NCBI GenBank assembly: GCA_013399115.1
Contig: VXAA01004065.1
Location: 79,386 to 143,385 of the forward strand
DNA: 64,000 bases
Source: Anseranas semipalmata
Lineage: Eukaryota > Chordata > Aves > Anseriformes > Anseranatidae
Reading direction: 5' to 3'
Part shown: one piece after another, positions 48,612 through 59,140 of the stretch
Numbering within the stretch: position 1 is the first letter of the stretch
How the letters are laid out: each line of letters starts with the position of its first letter
Made by a program: the position numbers and the translations under genes
Notes under the pieces: generated by a model
Seen by the model: the letters and a program-made list of their open reading frames with translations, nothing else
Told to the model about the DNA's origin: nothing
Database searches by the model: none

Positions 48612-48930
48612 TAGAATTGAAGAATCATTGAGGTTGGAAAAGACCTTCAAGATCATCAGGTCCAACCATCAGCCTGACCTGTGGAGTCCCATCACTAAAC
48701 CACGTCCCAACTTGAGACCATTTCCTCGCATCCTATCGCTTGTCTCCTGAGAAAAGAGACCAACACCGGCCTCACTTCAGCCTCCTCTTCTCCAGACTGA
48801 ACAACCCCAGTTCCCTCAGTCGCTCCTCATAAGTCCTGTTTTCTAGTCCCTTCACCAACTTCGTTGCTCCTCTCTGTACATGCTCGAGCAACTCAATGTC
48901 CATCTTGCAGTGAGGGGCCCAAAACAGTTT
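48612..48930 (-). mobile_element. CR1 LINE fragment, ORF2 end plus 3' UTR
   Basis: The minus-strand CR1 tail begins at the left with AATTGAAGAATCATTGAGG, then TTGGAAAAGACCTTCAAG and ATCATCAGGTCCAACCATC. Upstream on the minus strand it encodes the C-terminal end of ORF2 in one frame (about 48772-48928), including [20 protein letters not shown], followed directly by an in-frame stop. Between the coding end and the tail, the usual 3' UTR is shortened: the 'GAGGAAATGGTCTCAAGTTG' block runs almost straight into 'TGGTTTAGTGATGG', so roughly 150 bases appear deleted. ORF2 of CR1 encodes an endonuclease and reverse transcriptase used for its own retrotransposition; this copy keeps only the tail and is dead. 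Confidence 0.93.
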
Positions 48931-49500
48931 ATTTTCTTTACTAACAACCATCCTGATGGGGCAGAGCACACCCTCAGCAGGTTTGCAGGTGACCCACAGC
49001 TGGGAGGAGCAGCTGTGGCACCAGAGAGTGGTGCTGCCATCCAGAGGGACCCGGGCAGGCTGGAATTGCCAGGAACCTCCTGCAGCTCCACAAGGGGTGT
49101 GCTGAGTGGTGGCCCTGGGGAGGGACAGCCTCAGGCACGGGGACCGCCTGAGGCTTACCAGGTGGGAAGTGATGTGACAGGGAAGACCCTGAGCCAGCAA
49201 TTGCCCTTGCAGCAAAAAAGGACTGACAGTACCGTGGGCTGCGTTAGGAGGAATCCTTCCCCTGGCGAGCGCTGGTGAGACGCAGCTGGAGCGCTGCGTG
49301 CAGTGCTGGGCTCCACGCTGTGAGAGGGAGTGGATGTACTGGAGAGAGTCCAGCAAAGGAATGCTTACAAGGGTTCAGGGACTGGAGCGTATCTCATGGA
49401 GAAAGCTGAGAGAGCTGGGACTGTTCAGTGTGGAGAAGAGGAGGCTCAGGGGGATCTTACCGGTGTGTGTAAATATTGGATGGGAGGGAGTCAAAAGCTG
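48931..49500 (+). mobile_element. CR1 LINE fragment, reverse-transcriptase end, decayed
   Basis: In the plus orientation this encodes the last part of CR1 ORF2, from just before the reverse-transcriptase active site to the C-terminus. The peptide from 48934 runs through a segment where the active-site motif, normally FADD, reads FAGD at 48982-48993, so one catalytic aspartate is lost. The homology then continues through [11 protein letters not shown] and later VLERVQQRN (about 49336), RELGLFSVEKRRLRG (about 49415-49459) and GDLTGVCKYW. It must change frame at least three times to follow the family, so it holds several frameshifts. Together with the missing 5' part and the absent 3' tail, this shows a dead copy. 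It is more diverged than its minus-strand neighbour. Confidence 0.9.
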
Positions 49501-52500
49501 GAGCTTTTCACTGATGGATGTTCAGATGGGTTCTTTAATTCGGGTTTTGGTAGAAAATGGTATGAAATATAACAAGAAAATTTTGAATGTAGCAAGGTCA
49601 TGTTTCAGGTAGTTCCAGCTGGAAGAAAGATTGTCCATTTATTATTTGGTCTATTTTGACTCTCCCTAAGAAATTTTTCCAGTGCCCTCTTTCCTCCCTT
49701 TAGCATGCAGTCTTGGCCTTCAGCAAAATCTTGATTTCAACTTTCAACCTTAGCGACTGAAGTTGTTCCTAATTTCATCCCCAAACACATTTTTTTTCCT
49801 ACTAATGTTTTGATTTTGGGGGAGGCTGGGAAGAGGAGGAAGGGCAGAGTAAGGAGTGTGTTATCTTTGCAATATTTCTTCAGTAGGCTGGGTCCTCCCT
49901 TGTCATTTGGTCTGCACAATTCTGTGGTAACATCCTGCAGGAGGTTATAATCGCTACTGAAAAATAGTTTCAGTGTAATTTTGTCTCTCACTGACTCAGC
50001 ACAGTAAATTTTTAAAGCTTATGGCCCAATTGCACTGTACAATAAAACAGTTGTATTCTTTTTTAGTTGCATTTAAATGAGATTATACTATTACAACACT
50101 AGGTAACCGAATGGAAAATGAGGATCTCTATTTTTCTCTGTTTATATCTTCCATGCTGAGCTGGCTGAAGATGCCGTTCTTTAAAAGCTTCACTAAAGGT
50201 CTATAAGTCACTTTTTGAATGATGGGAAATGCATGCTTTGTAGAGTGGGGCACAGTAGAATGCAACTAAATGGTGTATCTGGATAGGACTACATCTAAAT
50301 TGAAATTTGCACACAGAATTCACCAAACACTGTGCTGCAGATTTATTATATTGTTGTAAGTGCAGATTTACTGTGGGCAGCAGAGAAGCGTGTAGGTTTT
50401 CCCTCTAGCAGTACATGCCTGTGCTGCAGTGTGATCATTTGCAATACTGAGATGTGGCCTCTGTCTGATACCATTTTCCCTGTACCCAAATTCAGATCAA
50501 CATTGTGCTGCTGTTCGGTGCAGGTGAATTGCTTTGTCTTGTGTCCTGACATGAATGCTGAACTTAAACTGAAACTGTCTGGGAGCTGGGGGATGAGAAT
50601 TAAATGGTGGTGAAGAAAACTGTTTCCTGCAGTCTTCTGGAAGGTCTTTATCTGATAATTCACCTGTCTGTAATGTGCCTTTGACTCAGTTCTCCTTTGC
50701 TTTATCAGGGAATTTGGTATGCAACGGCATGTTGTCACACCTTGTCATGACAGTGGCTACTTCCAAGTGAAGAATGAGGTGCTCCATCTCACTGGGATCC
50801 CACATACCCTTCTGCTTTAAAAAGAGTGGGAACCCAAGGAAATTAAGGCCCTGGTGCTGTTCCTCTTGCATAGTACACATAATTTGCCAGCCTGGACTAA
50901 AAGGTGCATTGCTGTTTGCATGCCATGGAAAGCTGCATGGAAAATCAGTGCCTCCAAGGATGCCTTCTGTGATCACCCCTGTTAAGCACCTGCCTCCCTC
51001 TCCGTTGCCTGTTGCTGGCCCAGCTGCCCAGTCTGTTTTTGTATTTGAGGCTGTAGCTGCACCTCGACTGTTCCCATCCCTGTCTACGGTGGAACTGGTG
51101 GTGAGGGCACCAGTGAGCGAAATGGCGGCAGCAGCTCTGTTACCTAAGGTCTAAAGAGATTGGACGTCATTCTGCAGTGAACGTAACAAGATAATTTTCC
51201 TGCACCGTCTACAGATGACATTTTAAAGGAACAAGAATTATGTTAAACTAGAAAAAAAATTAAGTGAATGCTTGCTGAGTGTTGTGTCAGTTGAGTCCCT
51301 TTCAGTCTACTCAAGCGTCTCTGCTCTGTGGCATGGTTAGTTTCTCCTGAACTTTGGCCTTTCATTTGTTTCATTTTGTTTTATCAGACTATCATTTATA
51401 AAGGCGATCTGGCAAATACCATACAATGCAGACTGACTCGTGGTGTTCCATCAGATCAGATGGTGCGCATTTCAACTTCTGTGTGTGCCGAAGTTGAAGC
51501 CCAGTAACATCATCTTATCTGCAAGTATTATAAGCTTACATTTCCAGACTTTTAGCAGAAGTGTCTGGCTATTTGGGGATAATGGACAAAACATTTACAG
51601 TAATCACTTGTTCGTGCTGTGTATGGTGCATGAAAGAATCTACAAGCATAGTGCTTCCTGTCAAAAGGATTTGGACACCGACAGCCTAACACAAGAGCCT
51701 TGGAGCCCCATCACTGAAAGATTTTCTTGAAGTATCCAAAAAGATTTACGGGGGGCCTGTGGTATGAACATTTCCAGTGTGATGAAGCAGAAGAAACCAG
51801 AAACCAGCCATGGTGAGAAATATTGCTTCCTGAACCTCTATTGTTGTTGCTTTAAATTTTATACATGAGTTATATTATTTTGTTTTCTGTTGCTGGGTGC
51901 ATTGAATGTCAACTCTTCTACATTTTTGGCAGGACACTTCATCTGTGGCAAACAACCACCCTCCAGTTTTTAATCCACACAGTTTTTTAATAGCTTGAAG
52001 AATTATCCCAGAGAAGAAATGGGTGCTGTAATTGGCCTAGAACTAATGAAAGAGGAGCTTTGATGAAACATATTGATATTTACCATAGTCTGCCCACAAA
52101 AGCAATTTTCTTCATTAATTCTTTTTTTCTTTAAATTCAAATTAATCCTGGGATAGTAAATATTAAATGCTCTCCACTTAGAAGGAATGGGATTTGTCAC
52201 AGAGCAGCGGCACTGTGGCATTTGTAGAGACTTTTCCATCACTAAGGGATAATCGGCTTAATGACGGTGTGAACAGATTGCTAACTGCTGTGGTGGGCTT
52301 TCTGGGCTGGAGCGAGGAGGTTGAAGTCTGGCGATGTCAGCGGGTAGCTGGCAAGAAAGTATGTTTGGTTTCTGTACCAAATGTCATGACATTTTTGTTT
52401 TGTCTTCATTTTTCTTGTGGGCTCTTGTTCTGAGCAGCAGTTTTATTGCAAGATGCCATTGTATCACACCTGAGCTGTTTATGGTACGTGATATCGTGCT

Positions 52501-52814
52501 CTGGGTGTGCTGAAAGGCTCCCTGCCCACTCAGGGCTTAAACTCGGCGTGGTCTCGCTGCCCTGGGACGGTTACAGGCGCACACTGGAGCCCGTCAGCTG
52601 CCTGCGTTATTCTGTGTCCCCGCCTGTACGGGCTGCGGCTGCGTCCGGCAAAGTGGGCATGTCATCTTCTCAAGAAATGCGTGTATGAAACTAGTGCAAT
52701 TAAAATTGTTAGACATAATTAGTGCTTCTGTAGTATCCTTGTCTGATGCTACAAAACTAACAGCTAGTCTAATCTTAGGGCACTAGTTTGGGTAAGCCGC
52801 AGATGAATAACTCT
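49501..52814. other. Unique sequence with small GC-rich patches
   Basis: No gene recognised. The frames at 50346-50738 (130 codons, minus) and 50774-51154 (126 codons, plus) encode nothing known. The segment 52490-52680 is GC-rich, with about 13 CpG in some 190 bases, a small CpG-rich patch. No clear repeat occurs in this stretch. Confidence 0.5.
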
Positions 52815-52935
52815 GCAGCAGACCTGTGAAATGGGTACACTCATAGACCGCCTTGCTCTGCCACTTGCTGAGGTGAAGACAGAGGCTCAAAATCGCACCG
52901 AAGTCCCCCAGACCGCTTGCTGGACACCCCAGATG
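52815..52935 (-). mobile_element. Possible MIR-type SINE remnant
   Basis: Read against an inverted MIR consensus, two blocks fall in the right order and at about the right spacing. CCTGTGAAATGGGTAC (52823-52838) corresponds to the 'CCTGTGAGGTAGGTAC' block. TGAGGTGAAGACAGAGGCTC (52869-52888) corresponds to 'GATGAGGAAACTGAGGCTC', and CACCGAAGTCCCC follows where '..TTAAGTGACTTGCCC' would lie. The copy is highly diverged. The assignment rests on remembered consensus and two short blocks. Confidence 0.5.
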
Positions 52936-54245
52936 CACTCTCAGTGGCTTGTCAGCACTGCAGAAATTAGGGTACTTGTGAAGTACAGGAGGGTTTCATT
53001 ATACCAGGGATTACTGATGCCAAGTTTCCACTGGTGTAACGTGTGACTTGTGACATTCATACTTAAAAACACCTCTCTAAAAGAAGTAGAAAGTTGCATA
53101 GTTCTACCCTTTAAAAAAAAAAAAAACAAAACTGCAGAAATTCAGTCTCGAAAGTGCATTCAAATAACTCTGCTAAATGTGGTGAATGTTATGGTCTTAA
53201 ATCATTGACAACTGTTATTTAAAGTGGTGCTTTCCTTTGTACTTTCCTATGATATGTATTGCCAGCCTTTTTATGAGATCCGTTAGACCCTCAAAACTAA
53301 AGCTACCTTAATCAAAGATTATTAAAGGGTTGTTGCATCCTTCTGCATGCCGACAAGTGTCTGTGTACCAGTAAACGTACAGTAACCCTGAGTAATTTTC
53401 CAGCTTCCTAGGAAATCTTCTGTAACAAGCGTGGAGAAGGCAAGGAACCAAAAAGAAGCAAGTGCAGGTGAATTCCAAGTCACAGCAAAGCAGAAGTTAC
53501 AGCTCAAGTTCTGGGCAGGTAGGAATTTGTTTTTAATAGAGGTCTTATCTCATGCTCATGAAATGGCGTGCTTTCTTCCAAAACTTCAACTCCTCCTCCT
53601 CCCTGCTGGCTCTAGAGCAAATGCACTCGCTTTGCATAGGTACCTGTGCCCTAAAACTGAGTAACGTTGTGGGAGCACTGATGGATGGATACACAGACAG
53701 GTCTTGAGCTGCAGGTGCAAAGCTTGATGTTATCAGCACATGTAACATAGTTTTTAATATTTGTCTTATTGAACATGGGTAGATATTGCACTTCTGGGGT
53801 TAGGTGAAGCTCAGTGGGACTTCAGATCTGGCATTGCCTTCCTCTCCCTACGACAGTGGAGCTATTAGGCAGTCCTGGTCTCACCAGCAGGGGTTCTGAA
53901 GAGGTCCACGCACTGCACAAGGGAAATAGTGAGGCATCATCCGGAGAACTGGAAGGATGATGGGAATTTAACTGAATGCATTTTCTTTTCTTTTTGATTT
54001 ATGGTATATAAGACACTTATTAGAATATGCAATTAACCTCGAGTTTCTAAAATTGTGATGTATTTCTTTACTTGGAATACATTTCCAAATGAGCTGTTAG
54101 CATAACTTCAGAGATGTCCTTGAGGTATTTAATATATATATTAATTTAACAGGTGATTTTATGTACAGGTGTACCTATAAATACCTAGACTTAGAAATAA
54201 ATACTAGATTTAATCTCAGTAAGGACACTTTAAAAAAAAAAAAAA
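52936..54245. other. Unique non-coding sequence, no gene seen
   Basis: No gene recognised. Poly(A) runs occur at 53113-53126 and 54232-54245. The segment around 53010-53045 contains words (CACTGGTGTAA) seen in old sauropsid repeats but cannot be assigned. An interval at 53420-53660 contains a 77-codon plus frame without recognisable identity. Confidence 0.5.
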
Positions 54246-54420
54246 GGCGTCAATTCCCAGGTCACCTAATTAAGTGGCATCCTTGCTTTGTAACTTTTAT
54301 TGTGCTAAACAAGGATTGTGTATACTAATTAAGATGACTAATAGTTATGTTCAATCTAATTATAGCACTGCCAGGAGGCACTATAATAGTTATGGGTCTG
54401 TCAATGTTTTTACTACAAAA
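54246..54420. promoter_or_regulatory. Candidate TAATTA-rich regulatory segment
   Basis: Within 175 bases there are three homeodomain-type cores: TAATTAAG at 54268-54275, TAATTAAG at 54326-54333, and TAATTA at 54357-54362. The last overlaps an inverted repeat, ATTATAG (54359-54365) and CTATAAT (54381-54387). The base composition is complex AT-rich without simple repeats, the usual look of conserved non-coding elements in gene deserts around developmental genes. That is a pattern impression and not evidence of function; conservation must be checked. Confidence 0.25.
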
Positions 54421-57400
54421 TCTTGGTCTTAGTGGTGTGCAGCTTAGCTATTATACTGTACTTGCTGCCTTACAGTGTCATGGAAGGTTTCATACTGCAT
54501 GTGCTGTCTGGATTTGAATGATATTTACATGAAAGGTGTTTTTTGTGGTGTTTGGAGATGGAAGGTTCAAAGCAAAAATGCTGTTTGTTGGTTCTGAAAC
54601 ACACGTAAGCAGACTTCAAAAGTGTGCATTGCAACTTGTTCTGTTTGCATAAATATCAATATTTGGGTATTTCAGTGGAACCTCGTCTGTTAGGAAAACT
54701 GGACAGGAAATCTGGCAGGCACAAAATCGTTGCAGTTCCTGTGGCACCGTTCCCACATTAGGGTGACTGTGAAACATTGCTTCTCTTCTAGTGTGGGGTG
54801 CTGCCTTTCTGGTGCAGTGCTCTTGAAAAGCAACAGTTGCATCGGACTGGAATAATAACCAAATGCAACAAATACCATCCTGAAACTAAATCCTCAACTT
54901 GGGCAGAGCTTTGGGTTCAGTGTTCTTATCCGAGGTGGCTCAGAGTGGCGTAATTGGAGGATTTACTCTTCATTTTCTATATACAGAAAGTAGTGCCCTA
55001 GTCTTTATTGAGGCAGAAATGGCAACAAGGGCAGCAGATCATACCCACAGCTCTCACCGGTCCTGCAGCTCCAGCGAGTGTAGGTGTTAGGTACAGGATG
55101 GGAGCTTTTGAAACTGCATTCATCAACAAATCAATAGCTATTATCTCATGTCGTGAATCGAGAAGCTAGTTGTTAGGATTAACTTTTTACAATGATCTTT
55201 TTTTTTTTTGCTGTGATGTATTGAGGACTCTTTAAAAACAAACAAAAAAACAAACATGAAGTAGATTTGGTGAAGAGCCATAAATATGGATACAGGATAA
55301 TGTATTTAAAAGGGAATAGCCTTTTCTTTTTAAAGAGCTCTATATGTCTCCAAGAAATCTGTTTAAAACTGTTACTACAAAAATGCTGAAAAATGGTTTC
55401 CATTATAGATGCTGTACAGCTGCAGAATAGCAGAAATATATCATGTCTTCTCAGACAAGAAGATGAGAGATGAGTTTCTTTTGATTGGATTGTGTGAATT
55501 TTGATACGGTGAAAAGGCAGGGCAAGTTGAACAAATCTCCCTTGAAAATAATCTAAACCAGTAAGTCACTTGGAACACCTGTGGCAGAGGGCTGTTTTAT
55601 CTGTAACAAGACTGATATTTTTGACCCGAATGTTCAGAGTAGGCATTGTACAGCTGTAGTGGGTGACAGGAATGATGATTGCCACATATACCCTGGTGTG
55701 CTTCAGTACTGCTTATGCTGGGAAGCTATCTGCAAGATAACACCACTCCAAATGAACGGTGTCTCTGCAAATACCATAGGACTCATTAAGAGCCATGTCT
55801 CGGCAATTAGCAGTTTCCAAGTGGCAAAGGTGAGTGAGGATGTTTCATCCCATGAAGCATCCATAGGGTATTTCATGAGTTGTCAAAACAGGAGAGACAA
55901 CGGGACTGAGGCTGCAGCTTTTTCCTCTAGGCTGAGATTCACAGCTCAGCATGGCTGGAAGATTAGCAGAGGGATTTGCTTTTTGTTGGAGTACAGTGGT
56001 GGTGCAGTGACAGTCGCCAATCTTCCCGCTTGGAGCACCTCCATGCCAGAATCTGACCTGCTATGAAGGTCAGCTTAGTTTATTTTGTGTTTCTGAAGCC
56101 AGGAGGCCAGGCGTGTTCCCCCAGCCTTCAGCTCCCAGGTGCCAGCCTCCTTTCTGCCCCTTCTCTGAGAGCTGCAATGCGTGGTCCAGCGCCAGGTCTG
56201 CCTGCTGGGCTTCCACAGACACCGAGCACGTCCCACACAGTGAGTGTCTCTGGCTACTGCTCAACTCAAGGTGATTTTTAAACCTGTTTTATAGCTTCCA
56301 CCTGCCCTGAATGGAAGCTCCCCCAAACCCACCCCGTGAAAGCAGCTCAGCAGCCTCAGCTGCTTCCTTGTCCCAGATGCAGCCGTACCTAGTTAAGCAC
56401 ACCATAGCAAATGTTCCTGATGCCCTGTGCTTACAGGAAGGCCTTTGCACCATCATACAGTGAGACCCTTTTCTTTCACCCTCCCAGCCATAGAGATCAG
56501 AATTAATATTTGCACCATGTTGACAATTTGTGCTTAATGTTGTCTTTCGTATGCTGCTTGCTTGCTAGAGAATTTGTCACCCTTGTAAATGTTAGGTTTT
56601 TATTCAAGAGGCCATTGAGAGAGACAATGAAGAAGAAAATAAAGCAAGATAAGCAAAAGCCTCTTAAAATGAGCTTGGAAATTTTCTACTGGCCTTTGTT
56701 CCCTCATGGAGTTTCTGGTGCTGTGCAAAGAAAGAACATATATATGTCTTAGGAGATGATAGGCTGCTCAAAACATGAAATCTGTAGCACATTCTGAATA
56801 TGTTTTGTGTAACAGCAAGAGATTGGAGATTTCTTTCAGTGCTATCTAAACAAGCGAACGGAGTAAAGACTTCCAGCTGGTCATTATCTATACTTTACTT
56901 CTCTTAAGCTGGTATAAGGCTGGGTGAATCGCCTCGATCTTTCTTTGCTAACTTTCATTTTCTCAAGTCAGATGTGTTTTTTGAACAATGGTGTAGCGGA
57001 ACAGAGACATTTACAGTATGGTTTTGGCTGATTTTATTTAGAATGACATTTAGTAGTACTTTTCAGCAGTCTTTTGCTCCTCTTTTTTGCATTTATGTGC
57101 ATTTGTTCTGAAAGTAGTCAATCTACCAAATATAAGCTGTGCGCAGCCAAGGAGACTTTTGAAATCCATAGCCAAGAGGACTTTGAAGATAAAATAAGAA
57201 TGGTGATTACACAACAGACAGCGTAGTTGAGATATATATAAGCTGTCTGCACATATATGCATGTACACAGATTTTGTACACTGAGATTTGTGTACTGAGA
57301 TTTACTTCCTGGTACTTTCGGTACCTGGTAAATTTGTGGCTTGTGGAATCTTCGTGACTCAGGCGGTTCAAATTCACCTCGATTTGTGGCACTTTGTTAC

Positions 57401-59087
57401 GCTCAAAGGTTTATTATGAATGTGGTTTTGGGTAAAACACCGCAGCGAAACCAGTGTGTCCAAACAGCTGAGAGTCTGCAGGAGGGCTGGGCACGGGGCC
57501 GGGCGGAATATGCAGACGTGTACATCTCCTGCTGTGGCTTACGCTCCTTGCTCTTATTTCAACAGACCACAGCAACCTGTGGTCATAACATCCCTGAACG
57601 TGGAGAGGTTTTTAGGCAGGACATTCTGATTTTAACGGGGCTGTGGTTAGCTCAGGTTGGTCAGGACATTGGAGTAAATGGCTTCTGTGGTGTGAAAAAC
57701 CTCACTCTGGTATGTCACAGAAGAGGAATTCAGGCATTGGAAATCCCTCTTGGTTCTTTCAGAGATTATTATAATGGTTTCACATCAGAAGCTTAGGTGT
57801 TTGAGAGGTAGGTGCGTTTGCAGCCTGTCTCGGTGCCGATCACTTCACTCCTGAATTTGGTTTGACGGGCCTCACCATTAAGTGTGATGCAGCTGTGGGA
57901 ATGTAGGTCAGCAGTCTCTTTATTCTACATACACTTGTTTTCAGGAGAGCAAAACTTTAAAGGAACTGAGAGAGAATAAAGAGCAGAAAAAATACTTCAA
58001 AACAAAGTTTTAATGAGCTTTCTGCTACACATTTAATGAACAGGTATTACATTTCCTGAGACGTTATTGAGATGGCTGAATTAGCCTGATGTGCTGCAGC
58101 TTTATCCTGAGACTCGATTCTCATGGCTTGGCTTTATCTCACTGGTCAGCGTACTAAAAGCCAGCTGAGAAAACAGCTCCTGAGGCTGTTAGGCACCGGG
58201 GGGCTGCAGGCTTGTGCTTTGTTAAAGAAGGTGTCTGGACACAGATTTCGTAGCGATGCCGCTTCACCTGCATGCCCACCTGCATGACCTGTCCTCGGTG
58301 CCCGCTGTAAAAGCCTCCCGGTCCGTGCCACTGTACTGAGGCTTGCCTGCGGTGCCCGCAAGCAGAAGGGTTTCCCCTCTGTCTCGTGGAGCGCGTGGGT
58401 AGGAGAGCTGAGCTGGGTTCCCCGGGGCAGCAGCTTGTGTCTCACACCCACACACCCACCTCTGAATCAGCAGAAAGTGCCTGGCTTATCAGATGTTGAA
58501 TTTAAAATTCGGTTTCACACTTCCCCAAAGTGTGACCAGGATTACCACCAGGTGCTCAATTGATTATTTTTCCCTCACAGAAGTGCCAGCCAATGCAGAA
58601 CTTCCATAATAGAAGACATGAAAATGCTAAACATTAATATTTAGCACGTAGAATCCTGTGTTAAGGCCCCATTATGCAAGACAGGACAGCGAACGAAAGC
58701 AGATTCCTGTGAAAAACACCACATTTTAGTTGTGACAAACAAAAGACGACTGTACCAAACAGAAGGGGTGTAGGGGGTAGCAATGAGATGATTACTACAG
58801 TAAAGAGCAGTGCCAGCAGCATAATGTCTTGTCAAACTACATAGAATTGTTTCTGCTAACAACTTCCAAGCATTTGTTTCACCAAAAAGCCATATTTTTG
58901 CATCTTAATCATTACTTGGTCAGTATTTTCACTCAGGGTACATCAAGGTACTGATTGCAGGAATTAACCTGAAAATGTGTATGCCTGATGTCTGGCTTGA
59001 TGCTGGAACAGAGGCTAGAGATGACTAAACACTTTGCGAGGAAGGAAAACTAGCACGAAATTTAATTTCCCTCTCGTGTGGCTTACC
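54421..59087. other. Unique non-coding sequence, no gene seen
   Basis: The two longest non-repeat frames here, 161 codons (55581-56066) and 151 codons (57341-57796) on plus, encode unfamiliar peptides with no domain I can name. Both start with no recognisable exon boundary and are best treated as chance. A T run sits at 55199-55210 and CAAA-type simple sequence at 55234-55256. An imperfect duplication of a CTGAGATTT word lies at 57276-57304. The segment 58140-58460 is GC-rich, with roughly 15 CpG in 300 bases, moderate only. Confidence 0.5.
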
Positions 59088-59140
59088 AAAAAAAAAAAAA
59101 AAGGCAAAAAACAAAAACAAAAAAAGAACAACAAAAATAA
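59088..59140. repeat. A-rich low-complexity tract
   Basis: A run of 15 A (59088-59102) is followed by further A-rich sequence broken by single C and G residues, about 53 bases in all. It may be a decayed retroposon tail, but no element body is recognised upstream. Confidence 0.9.

Noticed and set aside
48772..49356. 194-codon minus frame, the longest in the window, as a host gene
   Set aside because: Its C-terminal third is CR1 ORF2 in the minus element, and the rest is antisense translation of the plus-oriented CR1 copy.
55581..56066. 161-codon plus-strand frame
   Set aside because: No domain recognised, no family resemblance and no clear exon context. One such frame is expected by chance in 64 kb searched in six frames.
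57341..57796. 151-codon plus-strand frame
   Set aside because: Unfamiliar peptide, overlaps another frame, and has no visible start context or splice structure supporting translation.
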